Shown here piece by piece: positions 33,056-41,810 of a DNA stretch of 64,000 bases. The notes under the pieces are model-generated. The model made no database searches, had not been told where the DNA came from, and saw only the letters and a program-made list of their open reading frames with translations. Position 1 is the stretch's first letter. Every line of letters begins with the position of its first letter. The stretch spans positions 227,656 to 291,655 of the forward strand of contig NZ_JSYG01000032.1 of NCBI RefSeq assembly GCF_000784735.1, written 5' to 3'. The position numbers and the translations under genes are program-made. Source of the stretch: Dickeya undicola (GTDB lineage Bacteria > Pseudomonadota > Gammaproteobacteria > Enterobacterales > Enterobacteriaceae).

Positions 33056-33138
33056 AAACAGTTAATCACCCGATAATTTATCAGGCCGCTACTCTATTTT
33101 CGAAACCACAAAAATCACGTCGATTATTTTTTTGCTTA

Positions 33139-33735
33139 TCATCCCGGTTGCGGTAATTCACTTCTGCTGCCCGGCAGCGTCCAGGAAACATCACCCGATT
33201 TCGACCCTATCAGCTGCTGTATTTTCTCGTAAACCTCAGCTGCCGACATGCCGCTATATAAGCCCTGGCTATAATAACCAAACTCGGCATTATTAACTTG
33301 CGAACGGGAACCGATCAGACTTGCATCAGTAGACGTAACACGTTTACCGGTAAACACGTCATAACTTTCACTTTGACCATCCGGATATTTCACCACGGAA
33401 ACCAATACGCCGCCATACAGCGGAATACCTGTCATGCGCAGCGAACGTTCAACGGAAGATTCGTGTTGCTGTTTCTGAAGTTTTTCTTTAGTCAGCCGCT
33501 CATCCAGCGATTTAGTACGATCGTTCACATCACTGGTATCACCAGAATTGTTATCCGCCAATTGATTATTTTGCGAATCATTCGTTTTGCTGGTTTTAAA
33601 GGAACCAGATTTATTTATTCCAATAACATCAGTGCTGGTGTTGTCCCCCAACACGCCAAGGTTGCTATTGGCGACATAGGTCGGCTGTGTATAAGAAGAT
33701 GTAATACTTTGGTTCTGAATACCTGATATGGCCAC
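33139..33735 (-). CDS. Uncharacterised Ser/Thr/Asn-rich protein
   Basis: I do not recognise this 198-residue protein. The first 75 residues are rich in Ser, Thr, Asn and Gln and look disordered (ISGIQNQSITSSYTQPTY, then SKTNDSQNNQLADNNSGD). A charged helical stretch follows, then a folded part (about 100-175) with IPLYGGVLVSVVKYPDGQSE and YSGMSAAEVYEKIQQL. No signal peptide or membrane helix is visible. It starts with GTG at 33735 behind a strong aaggag. A disordered polar N-terminus would suit a type III-secreted or extracellular protein, but that is only a thought. Confidence 0.7.
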   Translation of the reverse strand: MAISGIQNQSITSSYTQPTYVANSNLGVLGDNTSTDVIGINKSGSFKTSKTNDSQNNQLADNNSGDTSDVNDRTKSLDERLTKEKLQKQQHESSVERSLRMTGIPLYGGVLVSVVKYPDGQSESYDVFTGKRVTSTDASLIGSRSQVNNAEFGYYSQGLYSGMSAAEVYEKIQQLIGSKSGDVSWTLPGSRSELPQPG

Positions 33736-34194
33736 GATGTCACTCCTTTTTTATTTTTAACGATAACATGCCTCTAAGGGCACTGATTTATTACGACGCA
33801 CCAACACCAGCACACCGAAAGAAAAGCAGCATACCCGCCGAAGCGAGTATCAAGCAGGACGGTTCAACCGATTCATGCCGTCCAAAACTATCAGGAAATA
33901 GAAGCGTGGTTGACGAACCACAACAAGGCCAGTCTCATTTTTCACTTCGCCTTTTTTGCATCACACTGGCGGAATAGAAAAGACAGACCTACATATAAAA
34001 TATATCGGCCAATCTATTTTTTCATTAATACAAAAAAAGCATAAAAACGCTCATGAAACGACCACCTCAGCAATATTTAGTCATGAGTGTAAAGACAAAC
34101 CTGACAGTTCCTTAGCATTTCAGCGGCTTGTCATGTTTTCGTCATCTGCCGCTGTTATCTTGACGCCAGCTGACTCCCCCAGAAAGACAAGACA
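33736..34194. other. Intergenic region upstream of the sia operon
   Basis: About 460 bases, partly A+T-rich, between two divergent genes. It must hold the promoters of the sia operon and of the uncharacterised gene. No reading frame here looks real. Confidence 0.5.
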
Positions 34195-35430
34195 ATGAGT
34201 GCCTTACCGCCACAGGAACATCGATTACGTTTCGTTTCCTTCCCAAGTGCACGCGACTTGTGTATCACCACGCCGGATGTATCTCCCACCACGGATAACG
34301 CCACCGTATTGCACCTGTTTGGCCGCCATAAGGATCTGGTTAGCCTGCCGGTGGTGGAAGAAGGACGTCCGTTCGGCCTGATCAACCGCCACAGCTTTCT
34401 GTCACAGATGGCCCGCCCTTACTACCGCGAACTGTATGACCGAAAAAGCTGTATCGCCTTCATGGATAAAACCCCGCTGATCGTCGAAGCCGCCGCCTCG
34501 CTGAGCGACGTGGCAGATAAGGCGGTAATCAGCGGCGACCGCTTTCTGGCTGACGGCTTTATTATTACCGAAAACGGCCGCTATCTCGGTATCGGCCTGG
34601 GTATCGATCTATTCCGCATCGTGTCGGAAACTCATGTCCGCCAGCATCAGCACATCGTACAAAGTATAGAATACGCCAGCGTGATCCAGGGGGCGATGCT
34701 TACGCCATTCCGACAGACGATGACCGATACGCTGAAAGACGGCTGTCTGGTTTGGGAACCGCGCGATTGTGTTGGCGGCGACAGTTATGCCTTCAGACGC
34801 TATGACCACGGCTGGCTGGCGGTGCTCGCCGACTGTACCGGTCATGGCGTGCCCGGTGCCTTCATGACATTGATTTTCAACTCGGCGCTGGAACAGGCGC
34901 TGGCCCAGCATCGCCCGGACCAACCGGGGCTGCTGCTTGGCGGCATCAATCGCTATATCAAGGACACGCTGGGGCAAAAGAGCGGCTATCCGGGGCAAAC
35001 CACGGCTTCTGACGACGGCTGCGATGCGCTGGTGGTGTACGTGAATACCGCTGAGCAGACGCTCAATTGGGCCAGCGCCCGGATGACGGCGTTTCTGATC
35101 GAGTCGCAAAGCGGCGAGCTGCTGACGCTCGACAGCGACCGCATGGGCGTGGGTTATACCAACACGCCATACGATTACAGCTGGCCCGCCTTTCAACGCC
35201 CGCTGTCATCACAAGACCTGTTCTTTGCCACCACCGATGGCCTGCTCGATCAAATTGGCGGCGAGCGCCAGATCAAATTTGGGAAGCGCCGCCTGCAAAA
35301 CCTGCTGCAACGCGTCAAAGCATTACCCATGAACGCGCTGGCAAACCAACTATTACAACACCATCATACCTGGCAGGGCGCACAGGAAAGACGGGACGAT
35401 CTTACATTTTGGGGCTTCAGGCACCCGTGA
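34195..35430 (+). CDS. siaA: SiaA-type PP2C/SpoIIE phosphatase with CBS-like N-terminal region
   Basis: A 411-residue Ser/Thr phosphatase that would dephosphorylate SiaC. The C-terminal PP2C part (about 165-411) has WEPRDCVGGDSYAF, LADCTGHGVPGAFMT and DLFFATTDGLLDQIGG, with metal-binding aspartates conserved. In front lies a CBS-like pair (LVSLPVVEEGRPFGLINRHS, then FLADGFIITENGRYLGIG). Pseudomonas aeruginosa SiaA is, as I recall, a membrane protein with a periplasmic sensor and HAMP domain. This one has no membrane helix, so it should sense a cytosolic signal. First gene of the siaABCD-like operon. Confidence 0.82.
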   Translation: MSALPPQEHRLRFVSFPSARDLCITTPDVSPTTDNATVLHLFGRHKDLVSLPVVEEGRPFGLINRHSFLSQMARPYYRELYDRKSCIAFMDKTPLIVEAAASLSDVADKAVISGDRFLADGFIITENGRYLGIGLGIDLFRIVSETHVRQHQHIVQSIEYASVIQGAMLTPFRQTMTDTLKDGCLVWEPRDCVGGDSYAFRRYDHGWLAVLADCTGHGVPGAFMTLIFNSALEQALAQHRPDQPGLLLGGINRYIKDTLGQKSGYPGQTTASDDGCDALVVYVNTAEQTLNWASARMTAFLIESQSGELLTLDSDRMGVGYTNTPYDYSWPAFQRPLSSQDLFFATTDGLLDQIGGERQIKFGKRRLQNLLQRVKALPMNALANQLLQHHHTWQGAQERRDDLTFWGFRHP

Positions 35431-35457
35431 ACATTATCAACCAGGTAAAACCGGAAC

Positions 35458-36009
35458 ATGTCCGAAACGAAGTACACAGAATTTTTTGACCTCACCCAAC
35501 AGCAAAATATCGCGCTGTATTATGTGGGGTACTTTTCACAAAACATCATCTGCTCATTGGCGGAAACGGTGCGGCTGCAACTGGAAAAAAGCCGGGTGCC
35601 GCCCAATGTACGCCGCAAGCTGTTTTCCAGCTTTGTGGAAATGGTGCAGAACATCATTCATTACTCCGCCTCGGCGCTTACGTCGGAAGAACAGGAAAAC
35701 GAAATCCGTCACGGTTCCGTGTGTATCGGCGTTGAGGCAGGAAAATACTTTTTGTTGAGCGCCAACCGGGTGTATCCGGCGGATGCGGAGAAACTGCGCC
35801 AGCGGCTGGAGCCGCTATGCGCGATGACGCTTGATGAAATCCGGCTTGCCTATAAGGCCTCACTGCGTGAAGACATTCCGACTGCCAGCAAAGGCGCAGA
35901 TATTGGCCTGTTGACCGTGGCCCGCGACGCCAGCGAGCCACTGCAATTCACCTTTCGTAGCGATGCCACCACCGGGCTCTCCACGTTTTATCTGAAGGCG
36001 CTGATCTAA
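35458..36009 (+). CDS. siaB: SiaB-type anti-sigma-like protein kinase
   Basis: A 183-residue HATPase-fold kinase that would phosphorylate SiaC. The N-box-like FSSFVEMVQNIIHYSASAL and the GADIGLLTVARD G-box are visible, and the length fits the SiaB family. It is placed 27 bases after siaA and 2 bases before siaC. With SiaA it would form an opposing kinase/phosphatase pair. Confidence 0.82.
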   Translation: MSETKYTEFFDLTQQQNIALYYVGYFSQNIICSLAETVRLQLEKSRVPPNVRRKLFSSFVEMVQNIIHYSASALTSEEQENEIRHGSVCIGVEAGKYFLLSANRVYPADAEKLRQRLEPLCAMTLDEIRLAYKASLREDIPTASKGADIGLLTVARDASEPLQFTFRSDATTGLSTFYLKALI

Positions 36010-36011
36010 CC

Positions 36012-36431
36012 ATGACAGACATAATAACAACGGACAATCTTCACATCGTCGGCACAGCCAGTACGCCGACAGTGGACTTTCGTTTTGACACACACCAGCT
36101 TTCGTTATCCGGCGAGTCTTACCCGGAAAATGCAGCGGCATTTTACGGCCCGCTGATTGAACGCATTCAGCGCTACCTGCAGACTCGTCTTGCCAGCGCG
36201 ACAGCGCAATCAACGCGCGTTGACGTGCATGTGTCGCTACCCTACTTCAACAGTTCCAGCACCAAAATGCTGTTCAGCCTGTTCAATATGCTCGATCAAG
36301 CCGCACAGCAGCAGCTTCCCATCGCGCTGCACTGGTATTACGACCAGGAAGACGACATCGCCGAGGAGTTCGGGCAGGAGCTGCATATCGATTTTTCGGC
36401 ACTCGAATACCACCCTCACATTCTGGAGTAA
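36012..36431 (+). CDS. siaC: SiaC-type phosphorylation-switch protein (DUF1987)
   Basis: A 139-residue partner-switch protein. The motif YFNSSSTKMLFSLFNMLD carries the likely regulatory Thr84, equivalent by motif to the phospho-threonine of P. aeruginosa SiaC. The region SLSGESYPENAAAFYGPL is the DUF1987 start. In the known system unphosphorylated SiaC binds and activates the diguanylate cyclase SiaD. It lies directly between siaB and siaD. Confidence 0.85.
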   Translation: MTDIITTDNLHIVGTASTPTVDFRFDTHQLSLSGESYPENAAAFYGPLIERIQRYLQTRLASATAQSTRVDVHVSLPYFNSSSTKMLFSLFNMLDQAAQQQLPIALHWYYDQEDDIAEEFGQELHIDFSALEYHPHILE

Positions 36432-36435
36432 CGGC

Positions 36436-37161
36436 ATGAGTAGCTATGAACTGTTCACCCCCGAATATGACATCCTGTTGTCAGCCCGCAACATCGCCGC
36501 GCAGGCCGATATGCCGGCGGAGGTGTACCGGGAAAGCCTGATTATGCTGGCGGAACACTATCAACGGTTGGTGCGTGAAACCCACCGACTGATTACCCGC
36601 AGCGACCGTGCTGAGCGGGAACTGACCCGCCTCAATACCCAACTGCACCAATTGGCGGTGGAGCTGGAATACAAAGCCACCCATGACCCGCTGACCGATG
36701 TATTCAACCGCAGCGCGATCATCGATCTGGTCGACCATGCGCTGGAACAGGATCAGGCCGCGCTGATTGTGCTGGATATCGACCATTTCAAGCAGGTCAA
36801 CGACGCTTACGGCCATCCGACTGGTGATGCGGTGATCTGCTCGCTGATCGCCCGAATCCGTGACGTATTGCAGGGGAAAGGCAGCATTGGCCGCGTCGGC
36901 GGCGAGGAGTTCACCATCCTGCTGGATGGCTATACGTTGATGGCGGCGGTAGATGTCGCGGAACACATCCATGCCAGCCTGAATGACACAGCGCTAGACG
37001 CGCTGCCCCAGCAGAAGGTAACCGCCAGTTTCGGCGTCAGTTGGGCACCAACGCACACCGGATTCGACACGTTGTACAGCACCGCCGATACCGCGCTGTA
37101 CCAGGCTAAACATCAAGGCCGCAATCGGGTGGAATACATGCCGATCGACGCGGTAAGCTAA
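36436..37161 (+). CDS. siaD: SiaD-type diguanylate cyclase (GGDEF)
   Basis: A soluble 241-residue cyclase making c-di-GMP. A helical N-terminal part (about 1-75, coiled coil) precedes the GGDEF domain. That domain has the start motif HDPLTDVFNR, metal-binding VLDIDHFKQVND and active-site RVGGEEFTILLDG. I see no RxxD inhibitory site at the usual place, five residues before the GGEEF. The start at 36436 has a ggag in front; the longer frame overlapping siaC is a shadow. It is the output of the operon, probably for aggregation or biofilm. Confidence 0.87.
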   Translation: MSSYELFTPEYDILLSARNIAAQADMPAEVYRESLIMLAEHYQRLVRETHRLITRSDRAERELTRLNTQLHQLAVELEYKATHDPLTDVFNRSAIIDLVDHALEQDQAALIVLDIDHFKQVNDAYGHPTGDAVICSLIARIRDVLQGKGSIGRVGGEEFTILLDGYTLMAAVDVAEHIHASLNDTALDALPQQKVTASFGVSWAPTHTGFDTLYSTADTALYQAKHQGRNRVEYMPIDAVS

Positions 37162-37224
37162 ACGACCTGGCTGCCCAGAGCAATCCGGGCAGTACGAGGC
37201 ATTCATCGATCGCGGTTTCTCAGA

Positions 37225-37566
37225 TCAGTTTTTCTTCACAAACTCAGATTTCAGCTTCATTGCGCCGAAACCGTCGATTTTGCAATCGATATTGTGATCA
37301 CCTTCCACCAGACGAATCCCTTTCACGCGGGTGCCGATTTTCAGCGTCGATGAACTGCCTTTGACTTTCAGATCCTTGACGACGGTAACGGTATCGCCAT
37401 CCGCCAGCAGGTTGCCGTTGGCGTCGCGCACCACCAGCCCTTCTTCCTGTACACCGTCATCGCCCTGCATCGACCACACGTGCCCGCATTCAGGGCAATT
37501 AAGCATGGCATCATCCTGCCAGGTATATTCTGACTGACATTTTGGGCAAGCGGGCAACTGTTGCAT
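37225..37566 (-). CDS. yjdM: PhnA/YjdM family zinc-ribbon protein
   Basis: A 113-residue protein with an N-terminal zinc ribbon ([10 protein letters not shown] ... CPECGHVW) and a small SH3-like domain ([33 protein letters not shown]), nearly as in E. coli YjdM. Despite the old name PhnA it is not a proven phosphonate enzyme in enterobacteria. I start at 37566, where conserved homology begins. Confidence 0.9.
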   Translation of the reverse strand: MQQLPACPKCQSEYTWQDDAMLNCPECGHVWSMQGDDGVQEEGLVVRDANGNLLADGDTVTVVKDLKVKGSSSTLKIGTRVKGIRLVEGDHNIDCKIDGFGAMKLKSEFVKKN

Positions 37567-37915
37567 ACAAATCCTCGTTAAAACCAAATAAGTTAAATAA
37601 TATTTAAATATATCAATGGATAAAAAATCCCATGTTTATTATTTTATCGCCTTTCCTCGCTTGCCGACAGCAAAAAGAGCCTGATAAATCAATATTTCTC
37701 ATCCTTTGCCATCAAAGCCACTCAATTCATTCACTTTTCTTTTCGTCACCGCGTGGACCACATGGTCACATCGGAACCGGGTTTTTCAATACACGCCAGT
37801 CCGCGTAGTCCGTTATATTTTGCTTACATCTGTGGAGAAAACGTCAGTTTAATAAAACAATAGCTTAGGTACACTGAACACCTCTCATTACAATTGCCGT
37901 CATGGATAACAACCT
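37567..37915. other. Intergenic region with promoters
   Basis: About 350 bases, A+T-rich on the left, between divergent yjdM and the MFS gene. No gene or RNA is recognisable. Confidence 0.5.
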
Positions 37916-39136
37916 GTGGAAACCGTTTCCCCGCTTAAAAACCCCACCTTTCTGTGCTTCTGGATCGGACAAATCGCCTCTTCCTTTGCATTTCAGATGC
38001 TGGTGGTCGGGATTGGCTGGCAGATGTATGACCTGACCAACAGCGCGCTGAATCTGGGCCTGGTCGGTCTGGCTCAATTTCTGCCGCAGCTGGCGCTAAC
38101 CCTGGTTGCCGGGCACGCGGTGGATCAGTACAACCGCCGTGTGATTATCCTGTGCTGCCGCCTGCTGATGGCCGCCACCGTACTGGTGCTGGTACTGGGC
38201 AACGTCACCCATACCATCAGCGCCACCATGATTTATGCCTGTTCCGCGCTGCTGGGTGCTACGCGGGCCTTTGAAATGCCCGCAACACAGGCGCTGCTAC
38301 CAAACCTGATTGCGCCCGGCCTGCTGTCCCGCGCCGTGGCGCTGATGGCCTCCGCACGTGAAGCCACCGTTATCGCCGGCCCGGCGCTCGGTGGCCTGAT
38401 TTACCTGATCGGTGCCACCACCCTTTACGCTTCCAGCGTAGCCTGCTTTCTGATTTCGTTTCTGGTGCTGCTCAACCTGCGCTACGAGTACAAGGCACTG
38501 GCCCGTACACCGGTGAGTCTGGAAAGCCTGTTTGGCGGCATGAACTTTATCCGCCGTAATCCGGTGATTCTGGGGTCTATCTCGCTGGATATGTTCGCCG
38601 TGCTGCTCGGCGGCGCCACCGCACTGCTGCCCATCGTCGCCAAAGATATCCTGCACACTGGCCCGTGGGGACTGGGGCTGTTGCGTTGCGCGCCTGCGCT
38701 CGGTGCGGTACTGATGTCTGTCTACCTGAGTCGTCGCCCACTCACCCGCAACGTCGGAAAAATCATGTTCTCGGCGGTGGCGATGTTCGGCGCGGCCACC
38801 ATCGCGTTTGGCCTGTCCACCAATCTGTTTCTGTCGCTGTTCGCGCTGCTGTTTCTCGGCGCGTCCGATATGGTCAGCGTGGTGATCCGCTCAACGCTGG
38901 TGCAACTGGAAACACCGGATGACATGCGTGGCCGGGTCAGTGCCGCCAACTCCATCTTCATCGGCACCTCCAATCAACTGGGGGAATTTGAGTCCGGCGT
39001 GACCGCCGCCTGGCTGGGGGTGGTGCCCGCTATCGTGCTGGGTGGTGTCGGCACCCTGTTGGTAGTGGCGATATGGATGAAATATTTCCCGACGCTGACC
39101 CAACGCCAGACGCTGGAGGCGGGAGAAAACACGTAG
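37916..39136 (+). CDS. MFS exporter, EntS-like (MFS_3 family)
   Basis: A twelve-helix transporter of 406 residues. NPTFLCFWIGQIASSFAFQM, MYDLTNSALNLGLVG and the loop HAVDQYNRRVI resemble the enterobactin exporter EntS and related siderophore or metabolite exporters. It starts with GTG at 37916; a nearby ATG is out of frame. It converges on the isocyanide operon and is the obvious candidate for exporting that product (inference). Confidence 0.8.
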   Translation: METVSPLKNPTFLCFWIGQIASSFAFQMLVVGIGWQMYDLTNSALNLGLVGLAQFLPQLALTLVAGHAVDQYNRRVIILCCRLLMAATVLVLVLGNVTHTISATMIYACSALLGATRAFEMPATQALLPNLIAPGLLSRAVALMASAREATVIAGPALGGLIYLIGATTLYASSVACFLISFLVLLNLRYEYKALARTPVSLESLFGGMNFIRRNPVILGSISLDMFAVLLGGATALLPIVAKDILHTGPWGLGLLRCAPALGAVLMSVYLSRRPLTRNVGKIMFSAVAMFGAATIAFGLSTNLFLSLFALLFLGASDMVSVVIRSTLVQLETPDDMRGRVSAANSIFIGTSNQLGEFESGVTAAWLGVVPAIVLGGVGTLLVVAIWMKYFPTLTQRQTLEAGENT

Positions 39137-39198
39137 ATCCTGCCGGTTCAATAACGGGGCGAACTCGCCCCGTTGAACCACGTATCGTACTGTGACAG

Positions 39199-40962
39199 TC
39201 AAAACACCTGCACCCGCCATAACTCGCGACTGCGCGATGCTTCGGTCATCGGCAGTCGGCCGTGTAGCGTCTGCCAGTTATCGATGATCAGCAGGTCGCC
39301 CTGATCCCAGTCATGGGCAATCATGCAGCGCTCATCGTACACCAGCCGGTCAAGCTCTTCGATGAGGGCACGGCTTTCCTGCCCGGAAACGCCTTCCACC
39401 TCGACGGTAAATTTCTGTAATTCAGAATCGCTGCCTTCCTGATAACGGAACGCCTTTTGGCCGGTTTTCGGGTGCGCATACACCAGCGGATAAGTGCGAG
39501 GTTTACCGCCGAAATAGGTCATGGGGGTGTTATAGGTGATGTGAATGTCTTCCCATTTTTTCACAACATCCGGGCCAACCATTTCCATCACGATACGGCC
39601 ATCCACCACCGTGGTGCTGCCTTCGCCTTTCTTCGGCGGGGTTTTGCAATACAACATGAAACGCTCTGCGGTAAACCAGGGGTTGCCGCCGACCTGTTCG
39701 TGATCCAGCCGGATCATGCTCAGGTCCCAGTGTATCGGCGTTTTCTCCAGCGAATGCACGAATCCATTCGGCTTTTCTTCCGGTTTCACCACATGCACCG
39801 CACCGAACTGCCACTGGAAAACCTCGCCGAACGGCTGGCAAAACGTTTCCAGTTGCTCACTACGCTCAAACTGCACGCCCTTGATACACACAAAACCGAA
39901 CTGAGCAGACAGGAAAGCCAGGAATGTCGGTGACAATGCCTCAACCCCCAGCCCTTGTGGGTCGTCGATTTTCAGGCCGAACAACGGCTGCTTGAGCAGT
40001 TCGTAGGTAAATTTTCCGGCACTGGCGTCCCCACTTTCTACATATACCCAGGGATGTCCCTGATAGGTTACCAACACATGGCGGTCTTTATCGACGCTGG
40101 CGTGCCCCAGCAGCGACACATTCCCCGCCGCCGACAGCACCGGCACGCTGTGCCACGGTTGACGCACGGTGGAAAGGCCATCGGCAAAACCGAAGGTAAA
40201 TTTCGGGCCATCGTTGTCATACTGATGAACCGACAGACGAATAGCGTCAGGAAAAGCCCGTTCCACCAGCGCACTTAACGCCTGGCCGCGATACATCATT
40301 TGATAGGCTTTTTCCGCCACGCTATTCAGGTAATCTTCATTCGACTGCTGAGGCTGCCGGTTCAGCCGCACATCGTTATACAAATAACTGCAGATTTTAT
40401 CGTGCGTCGCTGCCAGCTCATCATGACTCCTGACGCGTTTGATAAAATCAGTTATTCCCTTGTACGGTAACCCGGCCGACTTAATCAACGCTTTACGCGT
40501 TTCCTCATCCGAGCGGGCATCAGGGAAGAAATCGCCAAGAGCTTTCCATTCAATATAAGGTGACTGAATCAACGTGCGTAACTGATGGTTATATTCTTCA
40601 CGGGTTTGATCAGGAACCTCGACAATATCATTAAAGGTTGTACCATCACTTAAAATAGTTACCTGACAGCCAGGTTTATATAATCCCTGAATCGCTTTCG
40701 CCAACGACTCCAGGCGATTGATGGAAATCACATCGCCATAATCCGGCAAAATACCAAAAGACTTATCGACAACATTGGGAGATTTACAGGGGAAACCCGG
40801 CAGGACAAAGCTGACAGGTTTAGACGTGTGCAGGAAGGCGCTAATTTGTTTTTCCAGCACTGCACGCCCCTCCGGTTCAAAACGATCATGTGGTGCCTGA
40901 ACCAGATAAGATTTTACAATGTCGGCTATCTTACCGACCGTTTCATTCAAACTATCGTGCAT
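39199..40962 (-). CDS. Isocyanide synthase fused to Fe(II)/2-oxoglutarate oxygenase (PvcA-PvcB / IsnA-IsnB fusion)
   Basis: A 587-residue two-domain enzyme. Residues about 1-315 are a PvcA/DIT1-type isocyanide synthase (FVLPGFPCKSPNVVDKSFG, LPDYGDVISINRL, TILSDGTTFNDIV), which turns an amino-acid amine, usually of Tyr or Trp, into an isonitrile with ribulose 5-phosphate. Residues about 330-587 are a TauD/PvcB-type oxygenase with iron ligands His411 and Asp413 (HWDLSMIRLD) and His567 (HGRLPMTEASRSREL). PvcB relatives desaturate the side chain. In most bacteria these are two genes. A ggag precedes the ATG. Last gene of the operon, 176 bases after the HAD gene. Confidence 0.87.
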   Translation of the reverse strand: MHDSLNETVGKIADIVKSYLVQAPHDRFEPEGRAVLEKQISAFLHTSKPVSFVLPGFPCKSPNVVDKSFGILPDYGDVISINRLESLAKAIQGLYKPGCQVTILSDGTTFNDIVEVPDQTREEYNHQLRTLIQSPYIEWKALGDFFPDARSDEETRKALIKSAGLPYKGITDFIKRVRSHDELAATHDKICSYLYNDVRLNRQPQQSNEDYLNSVAEKAYQMMYRGQALSALVERAFPDAIRLSVHQYDNDGPKFTFGFADGLSTVRQPWHSVPVLSAAGNVSLLGHASVDKDRHVLVTYQGHPWVYVESGDASAGKFTYELLKQPLFGLKIDDPQGLGVEALSPTFLAFLSAQFGFVCIKGVQFERSEQLETFCQPFGEVFQWQFGAVHVVKPEEKPNGFVHSLEKTPIHWDLSMIRLDHEQVGGNPWFTAERFMLYCKTPPKKGEGSTTVVDGRIVMEMVGPDVVKKWEDIHITYNTPMTYFGGKPRTYPLVYAHPKTGQKAFRYQEGSDSELQKFTVEVEGVSGQESRALIEELDRLVYDERCMIAHDWDQGDLLIIDNWQTLHGRLPMTEASRSRELWRVQVF

Positions 40963-41138
40963 AATTCCACTCCATTAATATTGGGTGTTTCCCATCGTTT
41001 TCATTCAACAAGAAAACAATGCGTCGGATATTTCTTGCACTTACAGATAATAAACAGGCACGCCATTTCATTCTGAAATTGCGTCGCCAGAAAAATAACA
41101 AGACCAGATAAAATATAAAGCCAACGTATTCTTAGAGC

Positions 41139-41807
41139 CTATCCCACCAGGCGTAATTGGCGCAGACAGGCATTCAACTCCGCCACGTCATGACAAACAT
41201 AATTTGGCTGCCAATCGGCCATGTTATCAACATCGCCATAACCCCATGTGACGTAAGTGACGGCAACGTCAGCACGGTTTGCTGTTTGTACGTCAATCGA
41301 TGTATCGCCCACATACAGACACTGTTCGCTCGTCGTTTCCAATGCGGCCATCACCTGTTGCAAGCCGCGGCTATCCGGCTTAAGCGGACGATCAGACCGG
41401 GCACCATAGAGCAACGCAAAGGTATCCGGCGGGAATAGCGCCTGCACAATTCGGTGAGACAACACCTCATCTTTGTTGGTTAATACCGCCAGCCTGACGC
41501 CTTGTGCTTTTAGCGCCGCAGCCAGTTCCTTCACACCAACATAGCAAACGGTATCGTGCAGACAATGCGCCTGATACAGCGCGTGGTAGCGTTGCGACAA
41601 CGCCATCGTATCGCTGATGCCATGATGTCTGGCGGCCGCAGCCAACATGTTTCCCGACCCGCCGCCAATATGCGCCCTGACAATGAATGCCGGGTCCGGC
41701 GTGACGCCTAATCCCCCCAGCGCCTGACGCAAGGCAAATGCAATGCCGGGCAAGGTATCGACCAGCGTACCGTCCAGATCGAAGATCACGGCTTTATTTA
41801 CCGACAT
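41139..41807 (-). CDS. HAD phosphatase, phosphoglycolate-phosphatase-like
   Basis: A 222-residue HAD hydrolase with motif I AVIFDLDGTLVDTLPG, motif II LAVLTNKDEV, Lys in RPLKPDSRG and motif IV YVGDTSIDVQTANRA. It lies three bases after the stand-alone isocyanide synthase gene. It may process a phosphorylated intermediate or by-product of the ribulose-5-phosphate-dependent reaction, or simply be a Gph relative; context favours the first but does not prove it. Confidence 0.83.
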   Translation of the reverse strand: MSVNKAVIFDLDGTLVDTLPGIAFALRQALGGLGVTPDPAFIVRAHIGGGSGNMLAAAARHHGISDTMALSQRYHALYQAHCLHDTVCYVGVKELAAALKAQGVRLAVLTNKDEVLSHRIVQALFPPDTFALLYGARSDRPLKPDSRGLQQVMAALETTSEQCLYVGDTSIDVQTANRADVAVTYVTWGYGDVDNMADWQPNYVCHDVAELNACLRQLRLVG

Positions 41808-41810
41808 AGC

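Noticed and set aside
36157..36435. Longer N-terminus of the diguanylate cyclase overlapping siaC
   Set aside because: The extension is a different-frame reading of siaC; a proper ribosome-binding site and ATG occur at 36436.
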